A stretch of DNA of 64,000 bases. Source: Planctomycetota bacterium. Lineage in GTDB: Bacteria > Planctomycetota > UBA1135 > GCA-002686595. Made by a program: the position numbers and the translations under genes. The notes beneath the pieces are model-generated. The model saw only the letters and a list, made by a program, of their open reading frames with translations, was not told where the DNA came from and did not search any database. Below, piece by piece: positions 16,808-23,838 of the stretch (position 1 is its first letter; the number at the start of each line of letters is the position of its first letter). The stretch lies in assembly GCA_012959785.1 (NCBI GenBank), contig DUCM01000013.1:186001-250000 (forward strand), written 5' to 3'.

Positions 16808-17797
16808 CTAGCGCGCGCGGAGAGTGAAGGGCGCAAGATCGGGCTCGCTGGTTACGCCGTCAACCACAGTGACGGCCAGCTCGATTTGTGCCTCGCCGGC
16901 GGTCACTTCGAGGAGGTATTCGCCCGGCGGCAGATCGCCGATGGTGAAGATTCCGTCGGCGCCGGAAGCCACCGCGGGCCAGGGCCGTTCGGGCCTCTCC
17001 AAGGGAGCGACGAGGGCCAGGGCACCGAGGACCGCGGCGCCTGTGTCGTCCTGTACCCGGCCCTTGATTTCACCTGCTGCCAGGTCGATGTCCAGGATTG
17101 GCGAGCCTGGTCCGTGGTGGTACTCGCGTTGCGCCGGAGTGCACAAGTTGGGCCACGAGCCGCCCCGAGCCCATGGCGGCAGGATCACCAGGCTGTAGTC
17201 GCCCTGGATCAAGTCGGCCAATCGAAAGCCGCGGTCCGCGCCCACGGCGGCTCGCACCGGCAGGGGTTGGCCGAATTCGTGGGCGGGTTGGCGCGGGGCG
17301 AACAGAATCTCGTAGCCCAAGAGACCCCGGCTGCCCAGAGCAGCCACGAGGCTGCCTTCGAGGTCAGAGCGCAAGAGTTCCGGCAATTGGCGAATCTCGC
17401 GCACCGGCTCGTCCAAGATCAGTTCGACTCCTTCTCCCGGAGCAGTGGTGGAAAAATCCTCGACGCGAAACTCCCGCGCCAGCACCTTGAGTTGCAACTC
17501 TCCCGAGGGCACCCGTTCGAGTTCAAACTGGCCTTTCAAGTCGCTGTAGGTCCAGGCCAATTCATCACCGAAGGTCGCCAGCACCAGGGCTTCGGCGATG
17601 GGCTGGCCGGTGCCATCGCGTACCACGCCGGTCAGTCGTGCAGCGGGGTCCAGGCCGGTGCTTGCGCCCAGAAGCACCCGCGGCGGCGCAGGAAATCCCC
17701 GTAGCCCCAAACCTTCCTGGCGCAGGGCGCGGAAGGCGACAACCAGGACCAACAGGCCGAGGCCGATCCAGGGCAGGTATCTCTTGAGGCGTTTCAT
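16808..17797 (-). CDS. Membrane-anchored carboxypeptidase-regulatory-like protein (329 aa)
   Basis: A single N-terminal helix (LPWIGLGLLVLVVAFRAL) anchors an extracytoplasmic chain with two or more beta-sandwich modules of the carboxypeptidase-D regulatory-like type. These are seen as LTGVVRDGTGQPIAEALVLA followed by LERVPSGELQLKV, and as IKGRVQDDTGAAVLGALAL followed by IGDLPPGEYLLEV. Such modules are structural or binding domains, not enzymes. The gene heads the operon with the cysteine desulfurase and thiI, probably by chance of arrangement. Related proteins are found at 18543 and 20202. Confidence 0.75.
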   Translation of the reverse strand: MKRLKRYLPWIGLGLLVLVVAFRALRQEGLGLRGFPAPPRVLLGASTGLDPAARLTGVVRDGTGQPIAEALVLATFGDELAWTYSDLKGQFELERVPSGELQLKVLAREFRVEDFSTTAPGEGVELILDEPVREIRQLPELLRSDLEGSLVAALGSRGLLGYEILFAPRQPAHEFGQPLPVRAAVGADRGFRLADLIQGDYSLVILPPWARGGSWPNLCTPAQREYHHGPGSPILDIDLAAGEIKGRVQDDTGAAVLGALALVAPLERPERPWPAVASGADGIFTIGDLPPGEYLLEVTAGEAQIELAVTVVDGVTSEPDLAPFTLRAR

Positions 17798-17834
17798 CGC
17801 GCGCCACTATAGCGCCCGAGTGATCTCGAGAGGG

Positions 17835-18377
17835 TTACTGAAGCGCGGCGAGAAGTTCGCGTTGGAATTCGACAGCCGGCTCAAAGGCCGAGCAGTCGAG
17901 GTTGCAGAGTCCCTCGATGAACTCATCGAGGTTCCCTTGCCCGGCCTTACGATAGGCCAAGAGCCGCAGGCCCAGCTGCAACTTGTCGCAGAGCCGTGCC
18001 AGTTGGGCTTCGCGGGTCGAGCCCTCCTGCGCTTCCAGAAAACGCTCCAAAGCCGTCTCCGAGAGCGGCCCCAGGACCTCCCGAGCCGCGCGCTCCTCGG
18101 CGGCCTGTTTCGCCTCCGCACCCAGGAGCCGCTTGGCGCTCATGGGCAGGTCGCCGAGCAGGGCCTCGGGGGCATCATGAACAGCCGCGAGCGCCACGAC
18201 GCGATCCACATTCAATGGCGGTTCTACCCGCGGTGCCAAGGCCAGAGCCACCAGGGTCGTGCCCACAAGATGCCCGGCAATACATTCGGGCTGTGCGATC
18301 CCCCGTTGCACCCATCCCGTGCGCGGCAAGGCTTCCAGGGGCACCAGGGCCAACAGGGCTTCGACTATTTGTTTCAA
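17835..18377 (-). CDS. HD-domain hydrolase (HDDC2/YfbR-like, 180 aa)
   Basis: This small HD-fold metal phosphohydrolase carries the conserved residues in order: GHL (first His), VHDAPE (HD pair with the acidic residue) and LARLCDKLQLG (late Asp). Relatives hydrolyse deoxynucleoside 5'-monophosphates; the exact substrate is not shown. The only usual start codon in frame is a TTG at 18375-18377 with no clear Shine-Dalgarno site. An 81-base palindrome begins 13 bases upstream of it, so any leader transcript would carry this structure. Confidence 0.8.
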   Translation of the reverse strand: MKQIVEALLALVPLEALPRTGWVQRGIAQPECIAGHLVGTTLVALALAPRVEPPLNVDRVVALAAVHDAPEALLGDLPMSAKRLLGAEAKQAAEERAAREVLGPLSETALERFLEAQEGSTREAQLARLCDKLQLGLRLLAYRKAGQGNLDEFIEGLCNLDCSAFEPAVEFQRELLAALQ

Positions 18378-18390
18378 GGGGAGAGTGTAG

Positions 18391-18471
18391 CTGAATCGTA
18401 CCAGGTACTCCGTCGCTGCTGAGTCGTACCAGGTACGATTCAGCAGCGACGGAGTACCTGGTACGATTCAG
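18391..18471. repeat. 81-bp near-perfect palindrome with GTACCAGGTAC cores
   Basis: Bases 18391-18430 are the reverse complement of 18432-18471 with one mismatch, around a central A at 18431. The element contains three copies of the 11-base palindrome GTACCAGGTAC or its complement (starting near 18398, 18425 and 18453), separated by CAGCAGCGACGGA-type spacers. It lies between the HD gene leader and the end of the secreted gene at 18543. A related element is at 20130. It has no T-run, so it is not a simple terminator. A REP/MITE-like mobile repeat or a protein-binding site is possible. Confidence 0.9.
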
Positions 18472-18542
18472 CGCAACGCTTCGGGGATCCCCGAATTCAG
18501 CCGCTCGCCGAAGACCGGGCATGCATCCCCCACAACGGACCC

Positions 18543-19499
18543 TCAGCGCGACCGCGTTTTCACTCTTCGGAGCAGCTCCGCCTCTCCGAAAAAGGTCTCA
18601 AGGGTGAACGCTTCGGCGGGAAGCGTGACGTTCCCCTCGAAGAGATCTACATCTCGTTCAATGTAGATCAGGTCTCCCTCGCGGTCCTCGCCTAGGAGGA
18701 TTCGGAGGGTGTACCTGTCAGGCTCAAGGCCGCCAATTGAGAAATGTCCCTGGGGGCGGCTCTGTCGAGCTACCTCTTCGGGATCCTCTGTATCGGTGGA
18801 GAAGCGCTCGCGCGCCTGCTCCGCCGAAACAATTGTAGTCGCCTCTCCCCAAGCAACGATGTCGTCCGATCCAACGTTGCGCACCTCCAACTGGAACTTC
18901 ATTGAAGCTCCGGGAGGCACGGCACCTTCAGGCATCGCGATGGTGAAGGCTCCCTGGAGTTTTCGTTCTCCAAATCCAAAGAGGATCACATCGTACGAGC
19001 TTCGTCCTTCAAAAACCTCCACCGTGCCCAGCTGGCGCAGTGAGTGCTTCTGCTTGCCGTAGAACAGGACGGTGTATATCCCAACGGGGATATCTTTGGC
19101 GATGTAGTATCCATCCCGATCCGAATAAGCCTTGTGTTCTCGGGCCATGCTCAGATTGCTCAGCCCCTCAGGCCGAACGAATGCGATACGTTGATACGGC
19201 ATCAGCTCGCTATTGGCATCGTAGACGCCTCCAACGATTTGGCCGTACACAGGGATGGCTTCCTCTGCGACTTCGGAAGTGGCCGGAGATGCCTCACCAA
19301 CTTCGCTGACCACCGCCCCCCTCAGAGGTTCAGCGTGGTCAAGCAGCGAGAAGACATCAGTGACGGCCTCATCCGAATCCCTTGCATCTCCTTGGCTAAT
19401 GGGAGGGCGACCACCCTCAACATTGTCCGCAGAGAAGAAAAGGGCTGTAGCACAGACCAGCAGGAGCAGGGCCAGTGCTGCGAGAGTGAATCTCAGCAC
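18543..19499 (-). CDS. Membrane-anchored or secreted protein with carboxypeptidase-regulatory-like domain (318 aa)
   Basis: The GTG at 19499 is chosen because it gives a clean N-terminal membrane helix (LRFTLAALALLLLVCATALF) and overlaps the stop of the upstream gene by seven bases; the longer in-frame start would place 53 Arg/His-rich residues before it. The middle part contains a regulatory-like beta-sandwich (GQIVGGVYDANSELMPYQ, then DRDGYYIAKDIPVGIYTVLF), and a second such region is near IGGLEPDRYTLRILLGE. No enzyme motif is seen. It is coupled to the small secreted protein at 19493. Confidence 0.65.
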   Translation of the reverse strand: MLRFTLAALALLLLVCATALFFSADNVEGGRPPISQGDARDSDEAVTDVFSLLDHAEPLRGAVVSEVGEASPATSEVAEEAIPVYGQIVGGVYDANSELMPYQRIAFVRPEGLSNLSMAREHKAYSDRDGYYIAKDIPVGIYTVLFYGKQKHSLRQLGTVEVFEGRSSYDVILFGFGERKLQGAFTIAMPEGAVPPGASMKFQLEVRNVGSDDIVAWGEATTIVSAEQARERFSTDTEDPEEVARQSRPQGHFSIGGLEPDRYTLRILLGEDREGDLIYIERDVDLFEGNVTLPAEAFTLETFFGEAELLRRVKTRSR

Positions 19500-20023
19500 G
19501 GGCAAATCTCCTTCGGCTCCAACCTCACGGTGTGGTAGGTGTAGAAGGATTTGCTGCTGGCCAATCCCCACTCCTGTCCACCTCCGACGCCGCCGGGTTC
19601 GAACACGGTGTGGGTGGCATAGTGGAAGTTGACGGTGTGTTTGACGCGGTACGTCCACTCGACGTACACCTCCGCACAGGCGCCGTCGAGGCGGCCGTTG
19701 ACGGTTTCGCCGTTCGGGCCCGAGAGGTCTCCGTTATCGTTGGAAACCTCGACGCTTACGGTGTTGGGGTCGGTGCCGGGATCGGCATCGCCCATCTCGT
19801 CGTCAGCAATGAGGTCTTCGTCGTAGACCTTCGGGTCCCCGGACCCACCTCCTATCCACTCCCCATCAGGGTGGGGACAGGAGGGGCGGTCGGCCTCGTA
19901 CTCTTGCGAGTCACCGTCCGGGATGCAGGAGTCTTCCATGGGAAGAGCCACAGCCGGAGTGACGAGGGCGAGAACGAAGGGGAGTCCGAGAATTCTCGAG
20001 TTTAACGATTTGGTATGCTTCAT
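19493..20023 (-). CDS. Small secreted protein, Asp/Gly-rich (176 aa)
   Basis: No family is recognised. From the ATG at 20023 the protein starts with a signal peptide (SRILGLPFVLALVTPAVALP), followed by an acidic, Gly/Pro/Asp-rich stretch. A beta-rich tail (VEWTYRVKHTVNFHYATHTV) ends in CPC. The 20191 start seen in the open frame would run through the palindromic repeat and the 80-bp duplication and is rejected. The leader between 20024 and 20201 holds both of these elements. It overlaps the next gene by seven bases. Confidence 0.6.
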   Translation of the reverse strand: MKHTKSLNSRILGLPFVLALVTPAVALPMEDSCIPDGDSQEYEADRPSCPHPDGEWIGGGSGDPKVYDEDLIADDEMGDADPGTDPNTVSVEVSNDNGDLSGPNGETVNGRLDGACAEVYVEWTYRVKHTVNFHYATHTVFEPGGVGGGQEWGLASSKSFYTYHTVRLEPKEICPC

Positions 20024-20046
20024 CTTTCGTGTGAGCTTATAGGGGT

Positions 20047-20126
20047 TGATCGGTCCAAAGCGAAGCTGCCTTGGGCTCTGCTGAAGAGACGGCTCCGGCC
20101 CGGAGGCTGTTTCGGGATTTGTTGGC
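20047..20126. repeat. 80-bp direct repeat, copy A (upstream of the gene at 20023)
   Basis: This 80-base block, starting TGATCGGTCCAAAGCG, is identical base for base to 22465-22544. It lies 23 bases upstream of the minus-strand start at 20023 and contains the short palindrome CTCCGGCCCGGAG. The second copy sits in the same orientation upstream of the minus-strand gene at 22406, so it may carry shared leader or promoter signals, or be the residue of a duplication. Confidence 0.95.
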
Positions 20127-20129
20127 AAT

Positions 20130-20172
20130 CCGCCGCTGCTGAGTCGTACCAGGTACGACTCAGCAGCGGCGG
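20130..20172. repeat. 43-bp perfect palindrome, second copy of the GTACCAGGTAC element
   Basis: Bases 20130-20150 are a perfect reverse complement of 20152-20172 around a single A. The core GTACCAGGTAC and the CAGCAGC arm match the 18391 element. On the right it continues to about 20213 with the repeat's outer part and a partial duplication (GTACGTTTCAACG), while the left outer part is missing, replaced next to the 80-bp block. The gene at 20202 ends inside this element: its last codons and stop are made of repeat sequence. Confidence 0.9.
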
Positions 20173-20201
20173 AGTACCTGGTACGTTTCAACGGGTACGT
20201 T

Positions 20202-21719
20202 TCAACGATTCAGCGGACCAAAGTCCCCGGGCACGCGGATCTCCCGCGACCACGACTTCAGGGCCTCGGGTTGGACCGTGAAGACCAGGTCCTCATGGCC
20301 CTTGAGGCGGAACCGGATCTCGACTTCGGTCATGGGAGTTTCGAGGAGGTGGCTGAAGGTGTTGGCCTGGGTGTTGATGTGGATGTAGTTGCGAAGGGGG
20401 GGGCGCCGCACGCCTTCGGGGATGCCGTTGCCTTCCACCGGCATCACTTCGGCCTGCAACTGGCGCTTGTCGTGACCCTCCTGGGTCAACCAGCCACCGT
20501 CGAAGAGAATCTCTCCCTTGATCTCGAAGGGTCGGCTCTCGTCCACGGTGTGGGTGCCGATGTCGATGATATTGGCACCTTCTCTGAGGTCGACTTTCGC
20601 ATTCGGTATCCAATAGGCTGCGCTGCCTGCACCTCCGATGTGACTGGGTTCGAACTCCGAGGTGAAGGAAACTTTGCCTTCCACGGCTAGCAGTCCTGAG
20701 ATCTCAAAAAAACCACTCTCATCAGAACGGGCAGAGCCAAACGTAGCATTCCAATCTTGACTCTTGTAGCAGCGAATGAGAAGGCCAGGAAAGGGGTTGC
20801 CATCCTGGTTGACGATGCGGCCCCTGATCGACTTGTCGCCTCCGGAGGCGTAGATGTCTCCAAAGTCCTTCGATTCTCCGCCCTGGATTCTCACCAGGGG
20901 AACGAGCGGCGGGTTCCAAAGCTCCCTTCTAGAAAAACTCAATCTGAACTCTCCGGGGAAGACTTCTGCAAAGCTGAAATTGCCCTCTTCGTCGGTCAGG
21001 CTGTCCACGCTGTAGCCACCCATGAACCCACCAGCCTGAGCGCTCATGCGGGCGAGCGCACCAGAAATACCGTGGCCACTGGCATCGAGCAACCGGCCAC
21101 GCGCTTCGGCCAGGACTCCCACGGGAAGATCTCGCCGCACTTCTTCGCCTCCAGGTAGGTTCACAAAGATGCGGACGAAGCGATCGAGTTCCTTGGGTGC
21201 GTTGTGGCCTTTAGTGCGCCGGCGATGCTGGTTCTTGGGATTGGCGAGCGCAGGGATCATGCCTCCCGGTAACGATTCTGGATCGGCCAACAGATAGTAC
21301 GCTCTATTCGCGGGAAGTTCACAGCGGTACTGCCTCTCTGTGCCTTTCAGCTCCAGGGTGGCCACAGGTATGGGATCTTTTTGGTTCTCGAAGACCAGGA
21401 CCTGGCCGTGGTAGACGCGGTTGCTTTCACTGTCGAGGATGTTGCCGAAGATGAACCCGGTGCGCGGCTTGGCGCGGGGTCTCCGCCTTTTTAGTGATGC
21501 CGCGTGCGACATTTCAGCCGCCTCTGCCTCAACCTCGACCCGTCGGGCCTCAGGCTCGTCGGTGGGCTCCAGCTGAGCGGCGGCTTCCACGACGCCGGCA
21601 GCAGGTGCCTGGGGTTCCTCCGGAGCGGGGGAACCCCCTGGTTCTTGATTCCACAGCAACAGGATCAGGACCGAGACAAGGAGAGTGCCCAGGCTTAGTG
21701 TGGCTCTTGATAAACGCAT
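20202..21719 (-). CDS. Secreted or anchored multi-domain carboxypeptidase-regulatory-like protein (505 aa)
   Basis: An N-terminal hydrophobic helix (LGTLLVSVLILLLWN) is followed by a Pro/Ala/Glu-rich linker, a basic patch (KRRRPRAKPR), and at least three beta-sandwich modules. Segments such as EARGRLLDASGHGISGALAR, IRGRIVNQDGNPFPGLLIRC and DESGFFEISGLLAVEGKV are typical of carboxypeptidase-regulatory-like domains. It has no catalytic motif; surface adhesion or glycan binding is possible. The final codons lie in the palindromic repeat at 20130-20213. It follows the Gly-rich gene at 21756 in a minus-strand run. Confidence 0.7.
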   Translation of the reverse strand: MRLSRATLSLGTLLVSVLILLLWNQEPGGSPAPEEPQAPAAGVVEAAAQLEPTDEPEARRVEVEAEAAEMSHAASLKRRRPRAKPRTGFIFGNILDSESNRVYHGQVLVFENQKDPIPVATLELKGTERQYRCELPANRAYYLLADPESLPGGMIPALANPKNQHRRRTKGHNAPKELDRFVRIFVNLPGGEEVRRDLPVGVLAEARGRLLDASGHGISGALARMSAQAGGFMGGYSVDSLTDEEGNFSFAEVFPGEFRLSFSRRELWNPPLVPLVRIQGGESKDFGDIYASGGDKSIRGRIVNQDGNPFPGLLIRCYKSQDWNATFGSARSDESGFFEISGLLAVEGKVSFTSEFEPSHIGGAGSAAYWIPNAKVDLREGANIIDIGTHTVDESRPFEIKGEILFDGGWLTQEGHDKRQLQAEVMPVEGNGIPEGVRRPPLRNYIHINTQANTFSHLLETPMTEVEIRFRLKGHEDLVFTVQPEALKSWSREIRVPGDFGPLNR

Positions 21720-21755
21720 GGCTAGTTTGCTTTTGGTTGGAGGGGGTAGTGCAGG

Positions 21756-22406
21756 CTAGAACATGGAAACAATCCCAAGGAGCTGGAGGAGGCGCCCAGC
21801 TATTTTGATGAGGTCATCCAGCAAGACAATTAGCCAGCCCGTGCCGTCCTTGCCGTCCGCGCCATCAGGGGCATGGGTACCGGTTCCATTCATGAGACCA
21901 CCCTTGCCACCAGGCGCGCCCTTGCCGCCGGAACCCAATCCGCTACCTCCATTGCCACCGTTGCCACCGTCGCCGCCGCCGTTGACTCCAGCACCACCGT
22001 CGCCTCCAGGGGCGCCATCTTCGCCAGCCCAGAGGACCCAGCCTTCCCCCTTGCCGCCCGCGCCGCCCGCGCCGCCGTCGCCACCATCGGGACCCGAATT
22101 TCCGCCCTGCCCACCAGTCCCGGCGTCCGTAGAGAGGTGTCCGGTGGCGCCATCTCCACCCTTGCCGCCATTGGCCGCGCCAATGCCATTGCCACCGTTG
22201 CCACCGTTGGGGGGGGTGCCAGCCGGAGCGCCGGACGTTCCAGGCGGGGTGTCGCCGGGAAATCCGTCATAACCATTAGGATGGTCGCTATTGCCATTCT
22301 GCCCGAATGGGTAGTTTGGAGGATAATTATCGAAGGACTGCGCCGTCGCCGCACTCGCCAGAACACACAGGGCCAAAAGGGCCGGTATCAGTTTCTTGCA
22401 CTTCAT
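21756..22406 (-). CDS. Secreted glycine-rich (PGRS-like) protein (216 aa)
   Basis: A clear signal peptide (MKCKKLIPALLALCVLASA) precedes about 150 residues of low-complexity Gly-Gly-X repeats (such as GGNGGNG, GGDGGAGGAGGKG, GGKGAPGGKGG) with few hydrophobic residues. A hydrophobic tail follows (WLIVLLDDLIKIAGRLLQLL). The repeat style resembles mycobacterial PE_PGRS tails or calcium-binding Gly/Asn/Asp repeats, but there is no PE domain. It is probably exported and structural. The 80-bp repeat copy B lies upstream of its start. Confidence 0.7.
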   Translation of the reverse strand: MKCKKLIPALLALCVLASAATAQSFDNYPPNYPFGQNGNSDHPNGYDGFPGDTPPGTSGAPAGTPPNGGNGGNGIGAANGGKGGDGATGHLSTDAGTGGQGGNSGPDGGDGGAGGAGGKGEGWVLWAGEDGAPGGDGGAGVNGGGDGGNGGNGGSGLGSGGKGAPGGKGGLMNGTGTHAPDGADGKDGTGWLIVLLDDLIKIAGRLLQLLGIVSMF

Positions 22407-22464
22407 TGCTTTCTCACTTGTTGGTGAGCTGCCTTGGCCTCAACTCGGCCGCAGCTCGGGTGCG

Positions 22465-22544
22465 TGATCGGTCCAAAGCGAAGCTGCCTTGGGCTCTGCT
22501 GAAGAGACGGCTCCGGCCCGGAGGCTGTTTCGGGATTTGTTGGC
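22465..22544. repeat. 80-bp direct repeat, copy B (upstream of the Gly-rich gene)
   Basis: Identical over all 80 bases to copy A at 20047-20126 and in the same orientation relative to the downstream minus-strand gene, here 58 bases upstream of its ATG at 22406. The flanking sequences of the two copies differ, so the block was copied as a unit or has been kept identical by conversion. Confidence 0.95.
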
Positions 22545-22615
22545 CATCGATCGCCCGGGCCGGGGCATGCCAGCCCCGCCGGGGGCCGGGGAGGGGCAGG
22601 AAAGGGCCGCTTGGA

Positions 22616-22644
22616 TTGATGCCGCGGGGGGGGCGGCCTATACT
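22616..22644 (+). promoter_or_regulatory. Sigma-70-type promoter for tpiA operon
   Basis: The -35 box TTGATG (22616-22621) and -10 box TATACT (22639-22644) are separated by exactly 17 bases and match consensus at 4 of 6 and 5 of 6 positions. Transcription would start near 22651 and give a leader of about 110 bases before the tpiA ATG. Confidence 0.55.
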
Positions 22645-22761
22645 GGATGTCCAAAATCCTGGCCGGGCCTCCAAGAAAACCTCCGCGAAGAGGTCCCCGG
22701 CCTGGCTCCGATCCCCTCCAACAGCGCTCCCTGGCAAAGCCAGGCACTCAACCCCCAACCC

Positions 22762-23517
22762 ATGAGAACCCCCTTCCTCGCAGGCAACTGGAAGATGAAC
22801 CTCGACCGCCGGACGGCCCTCGATCTCGTGGGTGCCCTGCGCGAACACTTGGGCGGGCGCACCGAAGTTGAAGTGGCTGTTTTTCCCCCCTTCGTCTATC
22901 TGGACGAGATCGCCCGGGCCCTGGCGGGGTCGCCGATCAAGGTGGGCGCGCAGAACTGTTGCGACGAGGCCGAGGGCGCTTTCACCGGCGAGATCTCGAT
23001 CAGCCAACTCGCCGATGTGGGCGCCTCTCTGGTGGTGCTCGGTCACTCCGAACGCCGTCACATCTACGGCGAGACCGACGAGCTGGTGAACCGCAAGGTC
23101 CAGCGCGCCCTGGCCGCCGGATTGGAGGTCATCCTCTGCGTGGGCGAGACCCTGGCCGAGCGCGAAGCCGGACGCACCGAAGAGGTCGTACGCACCCAAC
23201 TGCACGGTGGCCTGGCCGGTATCACCGCCGTTGACATGGCCCGCGTCACCATCGCCTACGAGCCCGTCTGGGCCATCGGTACCGGTGTCGTGGCCTCCCC
23301 AGCCCAAGCCGGCGAGGTCCACAGCTATGTGCGCGGCCTCTTGGCCGGCCTGTTCACCGCCGAGGCGGCGGACAGCGTGCGCATTCAATACGGCGGCAGC
23401 GTCAAGCCTTCCAATGTGAAGGAATTGATGGCTGTTGGCGATGTGGATGGCGCCCTCGTAGGCGGAGCATCCTTGAAGCCTGACGATTTCCTTCCCATTA
23501 TCGACTTTGCCCGTTGA
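22762..23517 (+). CDS. tpiA: Triosephosphate isomerase
   Basis: Interconverts dihydroxyacetone phosphate and glyceraldehyde 3-phosphate. The 251-aa TIM barrel has all active-site segments: NWKMN (Lys), LGHSERR (His), AYEPVWAIGTG (Glu and loop 6) and the phosphate-binding IQYGGSVKPSN and GALVGGASL. The start at 22762 gives MRTPFLAGNWKMN, as usual. secG follows after 22 bases, a tpiA-secG order seen in many bacteria. Confidence 0.98.
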   Translation: MRTPFLAGNWKMNLDRRTALDLVGALREHLGGRTEVEVAVFPPFVYLDEIARALAGSPIKVGAQNCCDEAEGAFTGEISISQLADVGASLVVLGHSERRHIYGETDELVNRKVQRALAAGLEVILCVGETLAEREAGRTEEVVRTQLHGGLAGITAVDMARVTIAYEPVWAIGTGVVASPAQAGEVHSYVRGLLAGLFTAEAADSVRIQYGGSVKPSNVKELMAVGDVDGALVGGASLKPDDFLPIIDFAR

Positions 23518-23539
23518 ACGCCGGACCCGCGAATAGGCC

Positions 23540-23830
23540 ATGGCCCTGATCATCACCCTTCTCTACATCGTCTTCGTCCTTGCGGCGATCGTCCTCGTCG
23601 TCGTCATTCTGTTGCAGGAGGGCAAGGGTGGTGGCTTCGGCGACGCACTCGGCACCGCCGGCACTCAGACCTTCGGCGTCGCCTCCAAAGGCATCCAGAC
23701 CTTCACCGGAATCGTGGCCGCCATCTTCCTGGTGAGCGCGCTCTCGATTCACATCCTCAACCGCAAGTCGAGCGAGACCTCCATCGTGGACGGCCGTCCC
23801 ACGGCGGTCGAAGCTCCCGCGGAAGAGTAA
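23540..23830 (+). CDS. secG: Preprotein translocase subunit SecG
   Basis: This 96-aa protein has the SecG pattern: two membrane helices (LLYIVFVLAAIVLVVVILLQ and TGIVAAIFLVSALSIHIL) joined by a Gly-rich loop (EGKGGGFGDALGTAG). It stimulates SecYE-driven protein export in the inner membrane. The tail after the second helix is short and acidic. pyrE follows after eight bases. Confidence 0.93.
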   Translation: MALIITLLYIVFVLAAIVLVVVILLQEGKGGGFGDALGTAGTQTFGVASKGIQTFTGIVAAIFLVSALSIHILNRKSSETSIVDGRPTAVEAPAEE

Positions 23831-23838
23831 AGTTCAGC

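Larger units (their letters stand above)
22407..22761. other. Divergent intergenic region between the Gly-rich gene and tpiA
   Basis: This 355-base gap holds the second 80-bp repeat (22465-22544), a GC-rich stretch at 22545-22610 and a good sigma-70-type promoter for tpiA (22616-22644). A long frame that would extend tpiA upstream to 22489 is rejected because it starts inside the repeat and lacks similarity to the enzyme. Confidence 0.7.

Noticed and set aside
18391-18471. Palindrome as a CRISPR repeat or intrinsic terminator
   Set aside because: There are no regular spacers between repeats, and no T-run follows either strand.
20024-20191. N-terminal extension of the small secreted protein through the repeats
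   Set aside because: The extra residues are the translated palindrome and the 80-bp duplicate; the signal peptide begins at 20023.
18543-22544. Transposon carrying the secreted-protein block
   Set aside because: No transposase and no terminal inverted repeat flanking the block could be found; the palindromes do not bracket it.
22489-22761. Longer tpiA reading frame
   Set aside because: It begins inside the 80-bp repeat and adds sequence unlike any triosephosphate isomerase; MRTPFLAGNWKMN is the expected start.
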